Part shown: piece by piece, positions 8,690 through 17,191 of the stretch
Position numbering within the stretch: position 1 is the first letter of the stretch
Layout: every line of letters starts with the position of its first letter
Origin: Candidatus Gastranaerophilales bacterium
Lineage (GTDB): Bacteria > Cyanobacteriota > Vampirovibrionia > Gastranaerophilales > Gastranaerophilaceae
DNA length: 42,184 bases
Direction: 5' to 3'
Assembly: GCA_944325895.1 (NCBI GenBank)
Contig: CALVCA010000013.1
Span: 1-42,184, forward strand
The notes under the pieces: model-generated
The model's database searches: none
Told to the model about the DNA's origin: nothing
The model's input: only the letters and a program-made list of their open reading frames with translations
Made by a program: the position numbers and the translations under genes

Positions 8690-9444
8690 TTTTCTTCCCT
8701 AGCACAAAATTTTTTAATTACACATTGACCGCATTTTGGATTCGCAGAACAGATGTTACAAAAATTTTCAGAACAAAAATGCCATAGTAAAAAGTCAATT
8801 TTTGCTACTGAAATGTTGGATTCTAAACTTATTCTTTCTAAAATATCAATAGCTTGCTTTTCTTCATTACCAAGTTTATTAAGCAATCCAAGCCGTTTTA
8901 AAATTCTTACGATATGGACATCCGGCTTTGCTGTATCAATTCCAACATTTCTTAAATATTCAAGAACTAAGGCGAATTTCATCTGTTTTAATTTATATGG
9001 GCTTTCTGCACACGCAAATAAAACCGCAACCGCAGTAGGCTTTAAAGCAGTAATAAAATAATCAAGTGAAAGGTATTCTTTTTCTATCTGCTCAAAAACT
9101 TCAATATTGTATTTTAAGTTCTTCATTTGGTCATTGATAGACCTGTTAGCAAGTTTCCTTGATCTTAAAGCATTAACAAAATAGGTATAATCGGTATTTT
9201 TAAGTTTATCTTTGTCAAAATTAAAAAATATTTGCTCTATAACTTTTTTATTTTTGTATATTGCACCCCAATCCCTTTGATTACTAAGCAAAGAAAATAT
9301 CATGCCTCTAATATGTTCTTCAATACTAAAATGCTTGCCCTTTTTGCGTGCTTCTACTGCTTCTAAAATTGATATATCCAATTGGGGATAATCTTTTAAA
9401 AACTCTGAAAGTGTATATAGAATTTGTGAATATTTATTAGCCAT
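8680..9444 (-). CDS. Endonuclease III-like HhH protein with Fe-S cluster Cys
   Basis: A 254-residue protein resembling the HhH-GPD DNA glycosylase superfamily. The segment NVGIDTAKPDVHIVRILKRLGL (about 167-188) matches the region carrying the catalytic Asp (D175), and the C-terminus has C232-X5-C238-X2-C241-X5-C247, close to the 4Fe-4S loop of endonuclease III. The usual LPGVGxKTA hairpin is not obvious, so substrate and activity are uncertain. The ATG at 9444 is chosen because AAGGTAAGA precedes it; an upstream in-frame start adds 34 residues without an RBS. It is divergent from the XRE regulator and heads a three-gene coupled set. A base-excision role or a defence role against modified phage DNA are both possible. 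Confidence 0.7.
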   Translation of the reverse strand: MANKYSQILYTLSEFLKDYPQLDISILEAVEARKKGKHFSIEEHIRGMIFSLLSNQRDWGAIYKNKKVIEQIFFNFDKDKLKNTDYTYFVNALRSRKLANRSINDQMKNLKYNIEVFEQIEKEYLSLDYFITALKPTAVAVLFACAESPYKLKQMKFALVLEYLRNVGIDTAKPDVHIVRILKRLGLLNKLGNEEKQAIDILERISLESNISVAKIDFLLWHFCSENFCNICSANPKCGQCVIKKFCAREEKCQ

Positions 9445-9610
9445 TCTTACCTTGTGAGCAGATAAATTTCTGTAAATTAAGTATAAAATCAAGAAAAATT
9501 TACCTATCTCATAGTGAATTATACCAAATACGTAAATTTTAGTCAAATACTTACCTAATTTCCCATTTTGAATATTCTACAAAGTTAATAAAATCAAGAT
9601 AGAGGTTTAA

Positions 9611-9934
9611 ATGGTTAATATTAAAAATTTATTCGGACGAAAAATAAAGGAATATCGCAAAAAGAAAAATCTAACGCAAGCACAACTTGCAGAATTGGTT
9701 AATGTTGATGATAAACATATAAGCTGTATAGAGAGTGGCAAAAATTTTCCTTCGCCGGATTTAATTGAGCGATTAGCAATATCTTTAAATGTTGAACCTA
9801 AAGACTTATTTGAATTTTATTACCTGCAAGATACAAAAGATTTAAAATCAGATATTATAACAATGCTTGATAAACTAAATAAAGATGAATTATCCCTTGC
9901 ACATAAGTATGTGCGGACATTTTTGCTAAAATAA
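9611..9934 (+). CDS. XRE-family transcriptional regulator
   Basis: A 107-residue protein with an N-terminal Cro/C1-type HTH: KIKEYRKKKNLTQAQLAELV, then VDDKHISCIESGKNFPSPD, then LIERLAISLNVEPKDLF (about 10-72). The C-terminal 35 residues are helical and probably dimerise. It is the only confident plus-strand gene in the element, divergent from the glycosylase-like gene across 166 bases, and its stop directly abuts the stop of the KAP gene. It likely represses itself and the divergent operon, or controls element excision. The start follows AGAGGT at a suitable distance. Confidence 0.88.
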   Translation: MVNIKNLFGRKIKEYRKKKNLTQAQLAELVNVDDKHISCIESGKNFPSPDLIERLAISLNVEPKDLFEFYYLQDTKDLKSDIITMLDKLNKDELSLAHKYVRTFLLK

Positions 9935-11458
9935 TTACGAGCAAGTTGTAGAGTACAACGTTTCAGGATTTTGAACAATATTAATATATGCTTGCCTTCT
10001 TATAGAATCATAGTCGTCAGAACCATACTTTGCTTGATATTTTTCTATTATTGCTTTTTCATTTAGAATTACATCTTTTAGTTCTCCTATTTTTCTCATC
10101 ACAACTCTTTCCATATTCACTGAATCTTCAATATTTTTTATATCTATAAGAATATTTTCAAGCAAATCATAAACATCAGAATATTTTTTTATATTAGGAA
10201 GTGCTTTATATTTAGTAACAAAATCAAAATATTTTTGCCTTAACTTATTATTATGCTGAAAAACAAAAGGTTCAACTGAACTAAAACTTTTTAAAGAAGA
10301 AACTAATGCAGGTAATCTCAAAATGTTTTGTTTTCCATTAGAACTATCTTCAAGCATTTTGTACTTTTCGCAATAAAAACAATGCTCCTTAGATATTGGA
10401 TAAACGTAGTATGCATCTTTTGAAATATTTTTATTAACAAAAACGCAAGCTAGCCATTCTACACGTATTGGTTCATAAAAATTATTGCATATACGAGCCA
10501 ATTCTATAGAAAAATCTTTCAATTCCCTAATCGATAAGCCTGCATTATAACTAAATGAGGAAAACCAATTTCTTAGTAAAACAATACTATTATAACAATT
10601 TTTATCTTCTGACAATAGTTTTTTTGATAAAGCTTCTTCTAATCGAGTATTTGTTAGATATTGACTTACAATATACAAGTAATCTTTATCAATGGGTCTT
10701 TTTAAAATTCTTTCATCATTAAAAAATTTTTGAAAATAATTCTCTTTATTACTATATCTGTTTTGATTATCAATTCCATATAACGATTTTATGCAATCAT
10801 TTAGAGCCGTCTTATTTGTGGGAACAATAATAAACAAGCCTTCAATATCAAAAAAATGTTTTATGCATTCTAAAGTTTTCATTGCATAATCTGGTCTACA
10901 TCGATCTAGTTCATCTACAATGAGTATAAGTTTCTTTTTACTAATTTTATTTATAAAGGATGTTAGCTGTTTCCTAAATTCAATAATTGGGTCTATTTTA
11001 GTTTTAAAAGTATCTATAAGTTGTTCTGCAGATAAAGAAATTCCAAACCTACAAGAAAATGTTACTGAGCTAACAATGTTTTGTGTAATATCAAATAATT
11101 TTGCGACATTAGCTTTATATCTTTCTGCGTTAAATTTGTTATGAATATAACTTACTATAGCCTTGGAAAATGCAATAAAAGGTTCTTGTAGATAGTCATT
11201 TTCCCACGCACTAAAATAAATAACGTCATATCGATTGTTTCTAAGATACTGTGCAAATCTTGTACTAAAGAAAGTTTTACCCATTCCATAATCTGCAGAT
11301 AATAATAACGAATGGGGAGTTTCTTTTGTATCAATATCATTTTTTAATGATTTGGCAAAATCCTTTGTACTTTCAAAACAATCTAGAAAAGGATCTGTTT
11401 TATAATTTTCAAAATCTTTGTTGTCTAGTTTAAAAATATTTGCTTTATCTAATCCCAT
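9935..11458 (-). CDS. KAP-family P-loop NTPase
   Basis: A 507-residue KAP NTPase: Walker A SADYGMGKTFF (about 55-64), the family motif YFSAWENDY (about 81-89) and Walker B LILIVDELDRCRPDYA (about 177-192, D182/E183), followed by IIVPTNKTAL. KAP proteins are STAND-like signalling ATPases, often with membrane helices between Walker A and B; here that stretch (about 95-165) shows no clear membrane segment, so this member looks soluble. In mobile elements such proteins are frequent candidates for anti-phage sensors. It is the gene nearest the tRNA end, opposite in direction to the XRE gene. The ATG at 11458 is preferred; a TTG two codons earlier is possible. Confidence 0.85.
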   Translation of the reverse strand: MGLDKANIFKLDNKDFENYKTDPFLDCFESTKDFAKSLKNDIDTKETPHSLLLSADYGMGKTFFSTRFAQYLRNNRYDVIYFSAWENDYLQEPFIAFSKAIVSYIHNKFNAERYKANVAKLFDITQNIVSSVTFSCRFGISLSAEQLIDTFKTKIDPIIEFRKQLTSFINKISKKKLILIVDELDRCRPDYAMKTLECIKHFFDIEGLFIIVPTNKTALNDCIKSLYGIDNQNRYSNKENYFQKFFNDERILKRPIDKDYLYIVSQYLTNTRLEEALSKKLLSEDKNCYNSIVLLRNWFSSFSYNAGLSIRELKDFSIELARICNNFYEPIRVEWLACVFVNKNISKDAYYVYPISKEHCFYCEKYKMLEDSSNGKQNILRLPALVSSLKSFSSVEPFVFQHNNKLRQKYFDFVTKYKALPNIKKYSDVYDLLENILIDIKNIEDSVNMERVVMRKIGELKDVILNEKAIIEKYQAKYGSDDYDSIRRQAYINIVQNPETLYSTTCS

Positions 11459-11841
11459 AATCAATAATCCTTAAATGAATATTAACATAAAAATATTTCT
11501 CAGTAATTTTATACCTGACTGTCAATAAACTTTTCATCATCAACTAGAAAATGCTCTCATTCTTTTTAATTATAACCAGGGATTTTGACGCCGAGAAAAA
11601 TCTCTCAACCGAAAACTTGTGTCCACGGCTAAGAAAGCGTATAAGACGCTCAAACGGGCTGTATGGGGTGGTAAAATATATTGGAATAATTAAATACTAC
11701 AAAATTTATGCTATAAAAATTTTTTACTGTTCTTATTCAAGCAGTGAGAGAGTTTTCAGCTTTTTTATTCCAATGTGTAGTGAAATGTGTTGCAAAAACT
11801 AAAAAAGTGACTTTTAGAATACCTCTAAAAGTCACTTATAT

Positions 11842-11845
<4 letters not shown>
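11459..11845. other. Right-end gap of the element; possible degraded transposase scrap
   Basis: About 390 bases without a convincing gene. The plus-strand frame around 11551-11802 encodes RDFDAEKNLSTENLCPRLRK, faintly like the C-terminal DRDxNAxxNL region of TnpB nucleases, but it lacks the upstream domain, so at most it is a scrap. GTAGTGAAATGTGTTG at 11777-11792 matches GTAGTAGAATGTGTTG at 503-518 at 14 of 16 bases, near the opposite end, and may be an integrase arm site. Confidence 0.35.
11801..11837 (-). terminator. Terminator of tRNA-fMet supplied by the element
   Basis: AAGTGACTTTTAGA and TCTAAAAGTCACTT form a perfect 14-bp stem with a short loop; on the minus strand a T run follows. 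It lies immediately 3' of the tRNA on the element side. Confidence 0.85.
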
Positions 11846-11922
<77 letters not shown>

Positions 11923-12155
11923 ATATTTAATTTGCTACAATTACATTATTAAACGCTGAAAAACAAAAATCAAGTACTGTCGCAACTCTTTTTTTATAAC
12001 GAATAATTGATAATAATAATCAGTTACCTGAGAATAACAATAATTGCTAACAAATTAACAAAAATAATACTATCAACAACCAGTAATTACAAATATCTAT
12101 TACAATGTTATTAAATTTCTATTAGCAATACATTTAAATTTTCATAAAACCGTCT

Positions 12156-12674
12156 TTACAAACTTTTAATTGCTCCCCAAGCACGTACTGCACCACGTTC
12201 ATATTTTATCAAAAAATAATTTCCTTCTTTTATATACTCTATAGAAGCTTCCATATGAACCTTTTCTTCATCAGGCGGCATACCGATTTGTGCTCGTTTT
12301 CTGTTCGTTTCTTCACGTTTTTGTTCCTGCTTTTGTTTTATTTTGTCATATTTTTTTGAATGTTTATCCGTATTTTTATCATATTCAACCTTGAAAACAG
12401 GAATAATTGCTATAGGCTTTTTTGTCTGCATTAAAATTAAAAAATCATGTTCATCTGATAAAGCTAATTCATAGTGCCCCGCAGGAATAATATCTCCTTC
12501 TGTGTCAGAAATTTTATCAATAATTGTTAAAACCGGATAATCAGAATCTCTTAACGAATATCTGTAAATTTCTTGAGAGCCCATTGTAATACCGGATGTT
12601 TCTTGAGGATGCACAGGGTATTCACGAATTTTAGGGTATGACAAAATTTTTTCCGCATAAACACCCTCTAACAC
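12156..12674 (-). CDS. Conserved-looking hypothetical protein downstream of rnpA
   Basis: A 172-residue protein of unknown function. It starts with an overlap of one base at the rnpA stop and so belongs to the rpmH-rnpA transcript. The first 100 residues look like a beta-rich fold (PVLTIIDKI, HYELALSDEHDFLILMQ), then comes a charged Lys/Gln/Glu-rich probable coiled coil (about 105-140), then a short C-terminal beta segment (FLIKYERGAVRAWGAIKSL). There is no signal peptide or membrane segment. The usual yidD/yidC genes are not at this position, so this protein takes their place; a lineage-specific gene is likely. Confidence 0.75.
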   Translation of the reverse strand: MLEGVYAEKILSYPKIREYPVHPQETSGITMGSQEIYRYSLRDSDYPVLTIIDKISDTEGDIIPAGHYELALSDEHDFLILMQTKKPIAIIPVFKVEYDKNTDKHSKKYDKIKQKQEQKREETNRKRAQIGMPPDEEKVHMEASIEYIKEGNYFLIKYERGAVRAWGAIKSL

Positions 12675-13027
12675 TATTGAAGCTCCTTTAACAGATTTGT
12701 CACCGAGGAATAGATTTCATTAAAGTTTTTACCCAAAGCCTTTTCCGTTCCGACAAAAACTAATGAGATATATTTTTGAGAGTTATAAAGATTATTTTCT
12801 TTTAACATTAATCGATAACTTTCCCGCATCAAGCGTTTTAAACGATTTCTTTTAACCGCCCGTTTATGAACTTTTTTGCTTACCACAAAACCGACTTTTG
12901 TAATAGAATCATCTGTTTTCATTTTTCCTGCAAACAAAGTTACTCCACCCTGATGGGAGGAGTTTTTAACTTTATATGTTGCTTTAAATGCGGATCTGTT
13001 TTTTAATCTATATGGTTTGGGTAACAT
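12674..13027 (-). CDS. rnpA: Ribonuclease P protein component
   Basis: The 117-residue protein subunit that helps the RNase P RNA mature tRNA 5' ends. It has the family start LPKPYRLKNRSAFKATY and the signature VSKKVHKRAVKRNRLKRLMRES (RNR motif, about 50-70). It sits 19 bases after rpmH in the order found in nearly all bacteria, and its stop overlaps the start of the next gene. Length is normal. Confidence 0.96.
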   Translation of the reverse strand: MLPKPYRLKNRSAFKATYKVKNSSHQGGVTLFAGKMKTDDSITKVGFVVSKKVHKRAVKRNRLKRLMRESYRLMLKENNLYNSQKYISLVFVGTEKALGKNFNEIYSSVTNLLKELQ

Positions 13028-13046
13028 TTATCCTCATTTTTAAGTG

Positions 13047-13199
13047 CTAAGCAAGTTTTTTAGCAGAAATTGCTAATTTGTGACGGCCCTTAGCACGACG
13101 TCTATTCAAGACTTCACGACCACCGGGGGTTGCCATTCTAGCTCTAAAGCCGCTTACGTGTTGTCTTTTTACTTTTGTTCCTTCTAGTGTACGTCTCAT
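13047..13199 (-). CDS. rpmH: 50S ribosomal protein L34
   Basis: A 50-residue basic protein ([20 protein letters not shown], then [20 protein letters not shown] and [10 protein letters not shown]), an unmistakable L34. It follows AAGGAATTAAAAA and is the first gene of the rpmH-rnpA transcript. The N-terminus has [11 protein letters not shown] rather than the common KRTxQPSxRKR, a known variant. Confidence 0.97.
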   Translation of the reverse strand: MRRTLEGTKVKRQHVSGFRARMATPGGREVLNRRRAKGRHKLAISAKKLA

Positions 13200-13240
13200 T
13201 TTTTTAATTCCTTTTTATTTATATTTGTCGTATGATTTTA

Positions 13241-13269
13241 ATGTTAGATGAAAAAAAAATATTAGTCAA
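13241..13269 (-). promoter_or_regulatory. Promoter of rpmH-rnpA
   Basis: On the minus strand TTGACT (13264-13269) and TAACAT (13241-13246) are separated by exactly 17 bases that include a nine-T run. It lies about 40 bases upstream of rpmH in the intergenic space shared with proC. Confidence 0.6.
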
Positions 13270-13297
13270 TATAAATGTAAAGGAGAGGTTAAATAAT

Positions 13298-14095
13298 ATG
13301 AACAAAAAAATAGGTTTTATCGGATGCGGCAAAATGGCAAGTGCAATTATCAAAGGTATAATGTCATGTTCTGAAAAATACGATATTAAAGGTTCTGAAA
13401 TAAATTGCGAAATAGCAGAAGCTGCACAAAAAAGACTCGGTATTCCAGTTTTAACAGACAACAGAATGCTTGTTATGGATAGCGATGTAATATTTTTAGC
13501 CGTAAAGCCTAATTATGTATTACAAATATTAGAAGAAATTAAAAAAGAAATTACACCCGAAAAATTAATTGTTTCAATAGCTGCAGGAGTGAATACAACA
13601 AAAATTGAAAAAGCAGCCGGCAATATTCGTGTTATACGGGTAATGCCAAACACACCGGCTCTTGTTTTAGAAGGAATGAGCGGCATTTGCAAGGGTGAAT
13701 TTGCATTTGATGAAGATGCTGCTTTTGTTATGAAATTATTATCCAATATAGGAAAATGTATTGAAGTAAAAGAAAGCCAAATGGACATTGTAACAGCAAT
13801 CTCAGGCTCAGGACCGGCTTTTTTCTATAAAGTAATAGAAGATATGGCTCGTGCAGGCGAAAAGTTAGGTCTTGATTATGATAAATCTTTAATGCTTGCA
13901 ACGCAAACAGCTTTAGGTTCAGCAAAAATGGTATTCAACAAAGGAGAATTATCTGTCAAAACACTTATAGATAATGTGGCAACAAAAGGAGGATGCACGT
14001 TTGAAGGCATCGCAGTTATGAACGAAGAACATTCTGACAAATTATTCAATGATGTAATCCAAGCAACAGCTAAAAAAGCACATGAATTAGGTTAG
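13298..14095 (+). CDS. proC: Pyrroline-5-carboxylate reductase
   Basis: The last step of proline synthesis: NAD(P)H reduction of pyrroline-5-carboxylate. The 265-residue protein opens with the Rossmann motif IGFIGCGKMASAIIKG and carries VIRVMPNTPALV and the family signature region ISGSGPAFFYKVIEDMARAG through KGGCTFEGI. The start at 13298 follows GGAGAGG; an upstream in-frame start would add 22 residues that include promoter sequence, so it is rejected. The gene is divergent from rpmH and monocistronic, followed by tRNA-Cys. Confidence 0.95.
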   Translation: MNKKIGFIGCGKMASAIIKGIMSCSEKYDIKGSEINCEIAEAAQKRLGIPVLTDNRMLVMDSDVIFLAVKPNYVLQILEEIKKEITPEKLIVSIAAGVNTTKIEKAAGNIRVIRVMPNTPALVLEGMSGICKGEFAFDEDAAFVMKLLSNIGKCIEVKESQMDIVTAISGSGPAFFYKVIEDMARAGEKLGLDYDKSLMLATQTALGSAKMVFNKGELSVKTLIDNVATKGGCTFEGIAVMNEEHSDKLFNDVIQATAKKAHELG

Positions 14096-14135
14096 CTCTT
14101 GACAACAAAGCATGTCTTTTTTATTATAACATTAC

Positions 14136-14206
14136 GGCGACATGGCCAAGTGGTAAGGCAGAAGCCTGCAAAGCTTTTACCCCCGGTTCGAATCCGGGTG
14201 TCGCCT
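14136..14206 (+). tRNA. tRNA-Cys (GCA)
   Basis: A 71-base cloverleaf with acceptor GGCGACA/TGTCGCC, T arm CCGGTTCGAATCCGG and anticodon GCA. The CCA end is not encoded, unlike tRNA-fMet in this window. Confidence 0.93.
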
Positions 14207-14223
14207 TTTTAAAATTTTATGTT

Positions 14224-14251
14224 CAGGTTTTATAATTATAAAACCTGTTTT
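14224..14251 (+). terminator. Terminator after tRNA-Cys
   Basis: A perfect 24-base palindrome (CAGGTTTTATAA mirrored) followed by four T. It may act in both directions. Confidence 0.6.
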
Positions 14252-14326
14252 GAAAACATTTAAAACCCCGTGATGATATTAAAAGATTTAGGTATAGATT
14301 ATTCTGATACCCAATTTTAACAAAAA

Positions 14327-14399
14327 TGGACGATACAAGGCTCGAACTTGTGACCCCTTGAATGTCGTTCAAGTGCTCTACCAACTGAGCTAATCGTCC
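14327..14399 (-). tRNA. tRNA-Val (GAC)
   Basis: A 73-base cloverleaf on the minus strand with acceptor GGACGAT/ATCGTCC, D arm TTAGCTCAGTTGGTAGAGC, T arm GTTCGAGC and anticodon GAC. CCA is not encoded. It lies 12 bases after gcvPA on the same strand and may be cotranscribed with the gcv genes. Confidence 0.93.
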
Positions 14400-14411
14400 A
14401 TACAAATAATT

Positions 14412-15647
14412 TTACAAAGAACTTACGTACAAGTCAATATCCGCATCGGAAATCATTTCTGTTACGGCAACCAAAATTTTTGTATTATCTAATCTTAAAC
14501 CGCCTATAATATTATTTTTCTTTAATTTTGAAAGTACTTCGCTAGAATCTTTGACTTCAATTACAAACTCATTAAAGAAATTTTTATTCAAAGTTTTAAT
14601 ACCTTTTTTTGAAAGTTTTTCAGATAATTTATGGGCTTGAAGGGTTGATAAATATCCTGCTTGCTTAAATCCTTTTTCTCCCATTACACTCAAATACAAT
14701 GTAGCACAAAGACCTATAAGAGCCTGATTAGAACAGATATTACTTGTTGCTTTTTCACGTTTTATATGCTGTTCACGAGTTTGTATGGTTAATGTAAAAG
14801 CCTGCTTCCCGTCTGCATCAACCGTACGTCCGGCAAGACGCCCGGGAAGCTGCCTTAAATATTTTTCTTTACATGCCATAAACCCGGCACTTGGACCACC
14901 GAAATTCATAGGTATTCCTAATGTTTGAACATCCCCTACCATAATATCACAATCTACAGGTTTTAACACCGAAAGAGATGAAATATCAACGCATACAACA
15001 AGCAAAGTTTCTACAGCTTTTACATTTAAAATTTCACCGTAAAAATTCGGGGTTTGTATTAATACACAAGAATATTCATTAGTTTTTTCAGGGATTTCGT
15101 CAAACCACACAACTTCTATTTTATTTGCATTTGTATAAGTTTCAATAACTCTTTTATATTCGGGATTTATAGAATTAGCAATCAATACTTTATTAATTTT
15201 TTTAATTCTGACAGCCATTAATATTGCCTCAGCACAAGCAGTAGCAGCATCATAAACTGTTGCATTCGCAACATCCATATTAGTAAGCCTGCAAATCATG
15301 GTTTGGAACTCATACATAACCTGCAGTGTACCTTGCGAAATTTCAGGCTGATAAGGTGTATATGCCGTATTAAATTCAAATCTTTGAGCAACTTGATTAA
15401 TACATGCAGGAATAAATTTGTTATAACAACCGGCACCTAAAAAACTTATATAATCCGTTTTATTTTTTCGGGCAAGAGATTTAATATGTTTTTGTACATC
15501 CATTTCACTCAAAGCATCATTTAAATCAAATTTTTGAATTAAAGCCTGCTTTGGAATTTGTTTAAACAAATCTTCAATACGGTTTACACCGATAGATTTG
15601 CACATTTCTTTTTTTACTTCATCGCTGTGTACTAAAAAATTTTTCAT
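14412..15647 (-). CDS. gcvPA: Glycine dehydrogenase (decarboxylating) subunit 1
   Basis: The N-terminal half of split P-protein, which decarboxylates glycine and passes the aminomethyl group to lipoyl-GcvH. The 411-residue length and motifs SFLGAGCYNKFIPA, TAYTPYQPEISQGTLQ and NFGGPSAGFMACKEKYLRQLPGR are typical of the alpha subunit. The pyridoxal-phosphate lysine resides in subunit 2 (gcvPB), which should follow but is not here; a tRNA gene follows instead. The gene starts one base into the gcvH stop, completing the gcvT-gcvH-gcvPA operon. Confidence 0.95.
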   Translation of the reverse strand: MKNFLVHSDEVKKEMCKSIGVNRIEDLFKQIPKQALIQKFDLNDALSEMDVQKHIKSLARKNKTDYISFLGAGCYNKFIPACINQVAQRFEFNTAYTPYQPEISQGTLQVMYEFQTMICRLTNMDVANATVYDAATACAEAILMAVRIKKINKVLIANSINPEYKRVIETYTNANKIEVVWFDEIPEKTNEYSCVLIQTPNFYGEILNVKAVETLLVVCVDISSLSVLKPVDCDIMVGDVQTLGIPMNFGGPSAGFMACKEKYLRQLPGRLAGRTVDADGKQAFTLTIQTREQHIKREKATSNICSNQALIGLCATLYLSVMGEKGFKQAGYLSTLQAHKLSEKLSKKGIKTLNKNFFNEFVIEVKDSSEVLSKLKKNNIIGGLRLDNTKILVAVTEMISDADIDLYVSSL

Positions 15648-16027
15648 TATTCAATTTCTTCTTTATAATCTTCGTATTCTAAAAGATCAGCTAATTCTGA
15701 ATCGTCGCTTGTTTTTTCTATTTTAACAAGCCAACCTTTTTCATAACAATCTTCATTTAAAATTTCAGGGGAATTTACAACATTTTCATTTATTTCAACA
15801 ATTTTTCCGCTTACCGGCATGTAAATTTCTGAAGCCGCCTTAACTGATTCAATGGTTGCAAAGGTTTCTCCTTTTTTAAATTCCGTTCCGGTATCAGGCA
15901 TCTCAACAAATACTATATCTCCCAACTGTTCTATAGCATAATCAGTAAGCCCTATGAAATATTCATTATTTTCCTCCAATAAATATTCATGAGTTTTAGA
16001 ACATAAAATTTTTTCGGTAATACTCAT
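15647..16027 (-). CDS. gcvH: Glycine cleavage system H protein
   Basis: The lipoylated shuttle of the glycine cleavage complex, 126 residues. The lipoyl lysine is K63 in ATIESVKAASEIYMPVSG, with GDIVFVEMPDTG before it, as in the whole family. It is packed between gcvT (adjacent, no gap) and gcvPA (one-base overlap). Length is normal. Confidence 0.97.
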   Translation of the reverse strand: MSITEKILCSKTHEYLLEENNEYFIGLTDYAIEQLGDIVFVEMPDTGTEFKKGETFATIESVKAASEIYMPVSGKIVEINENVVNSPEILNEDCYEKGWLVKIEKTSDDSELADLLEYEDYKEEIE

Positions 16028-17131
16028 TTATTTTCTCCTTATAACTTTATTCCTTTTTGGTATAAATGGTAGTTTTACTATTTCAGCATCGTGCAATTTT
16101 TCTCTTATCATAACCTGAACAACAGAACCAGTGCAAATTTCTTTAACATTTTTTACATAAGCCAATGCAATATTTGCATTTAACATCAAAGATACACCGC
16201 CGCTTGTAACACAACCGGCTTTTTCACCGTTAAAATAAATATCGTAGCCATGCCTTGCAACAGACTTATCTAACATTTTTAATCCAACCAATTTCTTTTC
16301 CACTCCGTTTTCAAGCTGCTGCAAAATAATAGTTTTCCCGTTATAATTTGAAAATTTATCATCCGGAATAGACCAAGACAAACCGGCTTCTACAGGAGTC
16401 GTATTTTCATCCAATTCATTACCATATAAAGGCATAGAAGCCTCAAGCCTTAAAGTATCACGTGCTCCTAATCCTGCAGGCTTAATATTAAATTCTTTAC
16501 CGGCATCCAATATTTTATCCCAAAGATATTCAACATATTCATTTATAACCAGTAATTCAAATCCATCTTCACCGGTATAGCCTGTTCTTGAAATATACAT
16601 AGGAATATTCAAAAGATTTGATTCTATTATTGTAAAAGATTCCTGATCCGCTGAATACCCTAATTTATGAAGTAAATCAATAGCTTTAGGACCTTGAACA
16701 GCAATTAAAGAAAGGTTATGTGACTGATTATCAAGATTAATGTTATACCCTCTTTGGTTTAAAGACATCCAATTTATATCTTCACTAACACGTGAAGCAT
16801 TACAAATCACTAAATATGTTGTATCTTTAAGTTTGTACACTATCAAATCATCAATAATACCGCCTTTATGATTGGTCATTTGGCAGTAAACAGCCTTGCC
16901 TTCAGTAAGTTTTGAAATATCCTGCGGTACAATTTTATTTAAAAATTCTTCAGCATCTTTTCCTATAACAAAAATTTCACCCATATGAGAAACATCAAAC
17001 ACCCCGACATTTTCCCGAACATTTTTGTGTTCTTCGATAATTGAAGTGTATTGAACAGGCATGTCCCAACCGGCAAAATTTACCATTTTAGCTTTTAGTG
17101 CAATGTGTTTTTCGTGCAGATATGTTTCCAT
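16028..17131 (-). CDS. gcvT: Aminomethyltransferase (glycine cleavage T protein)
   Basis: Transfers the one-carbon unit from aminomethyl-lipoyl GcvH to tetrahydrofolate, releasing ammonia. About 367 residues, with LHEKHIALKAKMVNFAGWDMPVQY, NVGVFDVSHMGEI, SRTGYTGEDGFELL and GLGARDTLRLEASMPLYGNEL, all hallmark GcvT segments. The ATG at 17131 is preceded by a GGGGGT stretch; a TTG four codons earlier is less likely. It is the first gene of the gcv operon. Confidence 0.95.
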   Translation of the reverse strand: METYLHEKHIALKAKMVNFAGWDMPVQYTSIIEEHKNVRENVGVFDVSHMGEIFVIGKDAEEFLNKIVPQDISKLTEGKAVYCQMTNHKGGIIDDLIVYKLKDTTYLVICNASRVSEDINWMSLNQRGYNINLDNQSHNLSLIAVQGPKAIDLLHKLGYSADQESFTIIESNLLNIPMYISRTGYTGEDGFELLVINEYVEYLWDKILDAGKEFNIKPAGLGARDTLRLEASMPLYGNELDENTTPVEAGLSWSIPDDKFSNYNGKTIILQQLENGVEKKLVGLKMLDKSVARHGYDIYFNGEKAGCVTSGGVSLMLNANIALAYVKNVKEICTGSVVQVMIREKLHDAEIVKLPFIPKRNKVIRRK

Positions 17132-17191
17132 AGATACCCCCAACTCTTATTGTGCTATTTTTCACAAAAAAAGTCAATAGGCAAAAAAATA

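Noticed and set aside
13232-13297. 22-codon N-terminal extension of proC
   Set aside because: It precedes the GGAGAGG ribosome binding site and covers the rpmH promoter.
14223-14405. 60-codon ORF on the minus strand
   Set aside because: It is the translation of tRNA-Val and the adjoining terminator.
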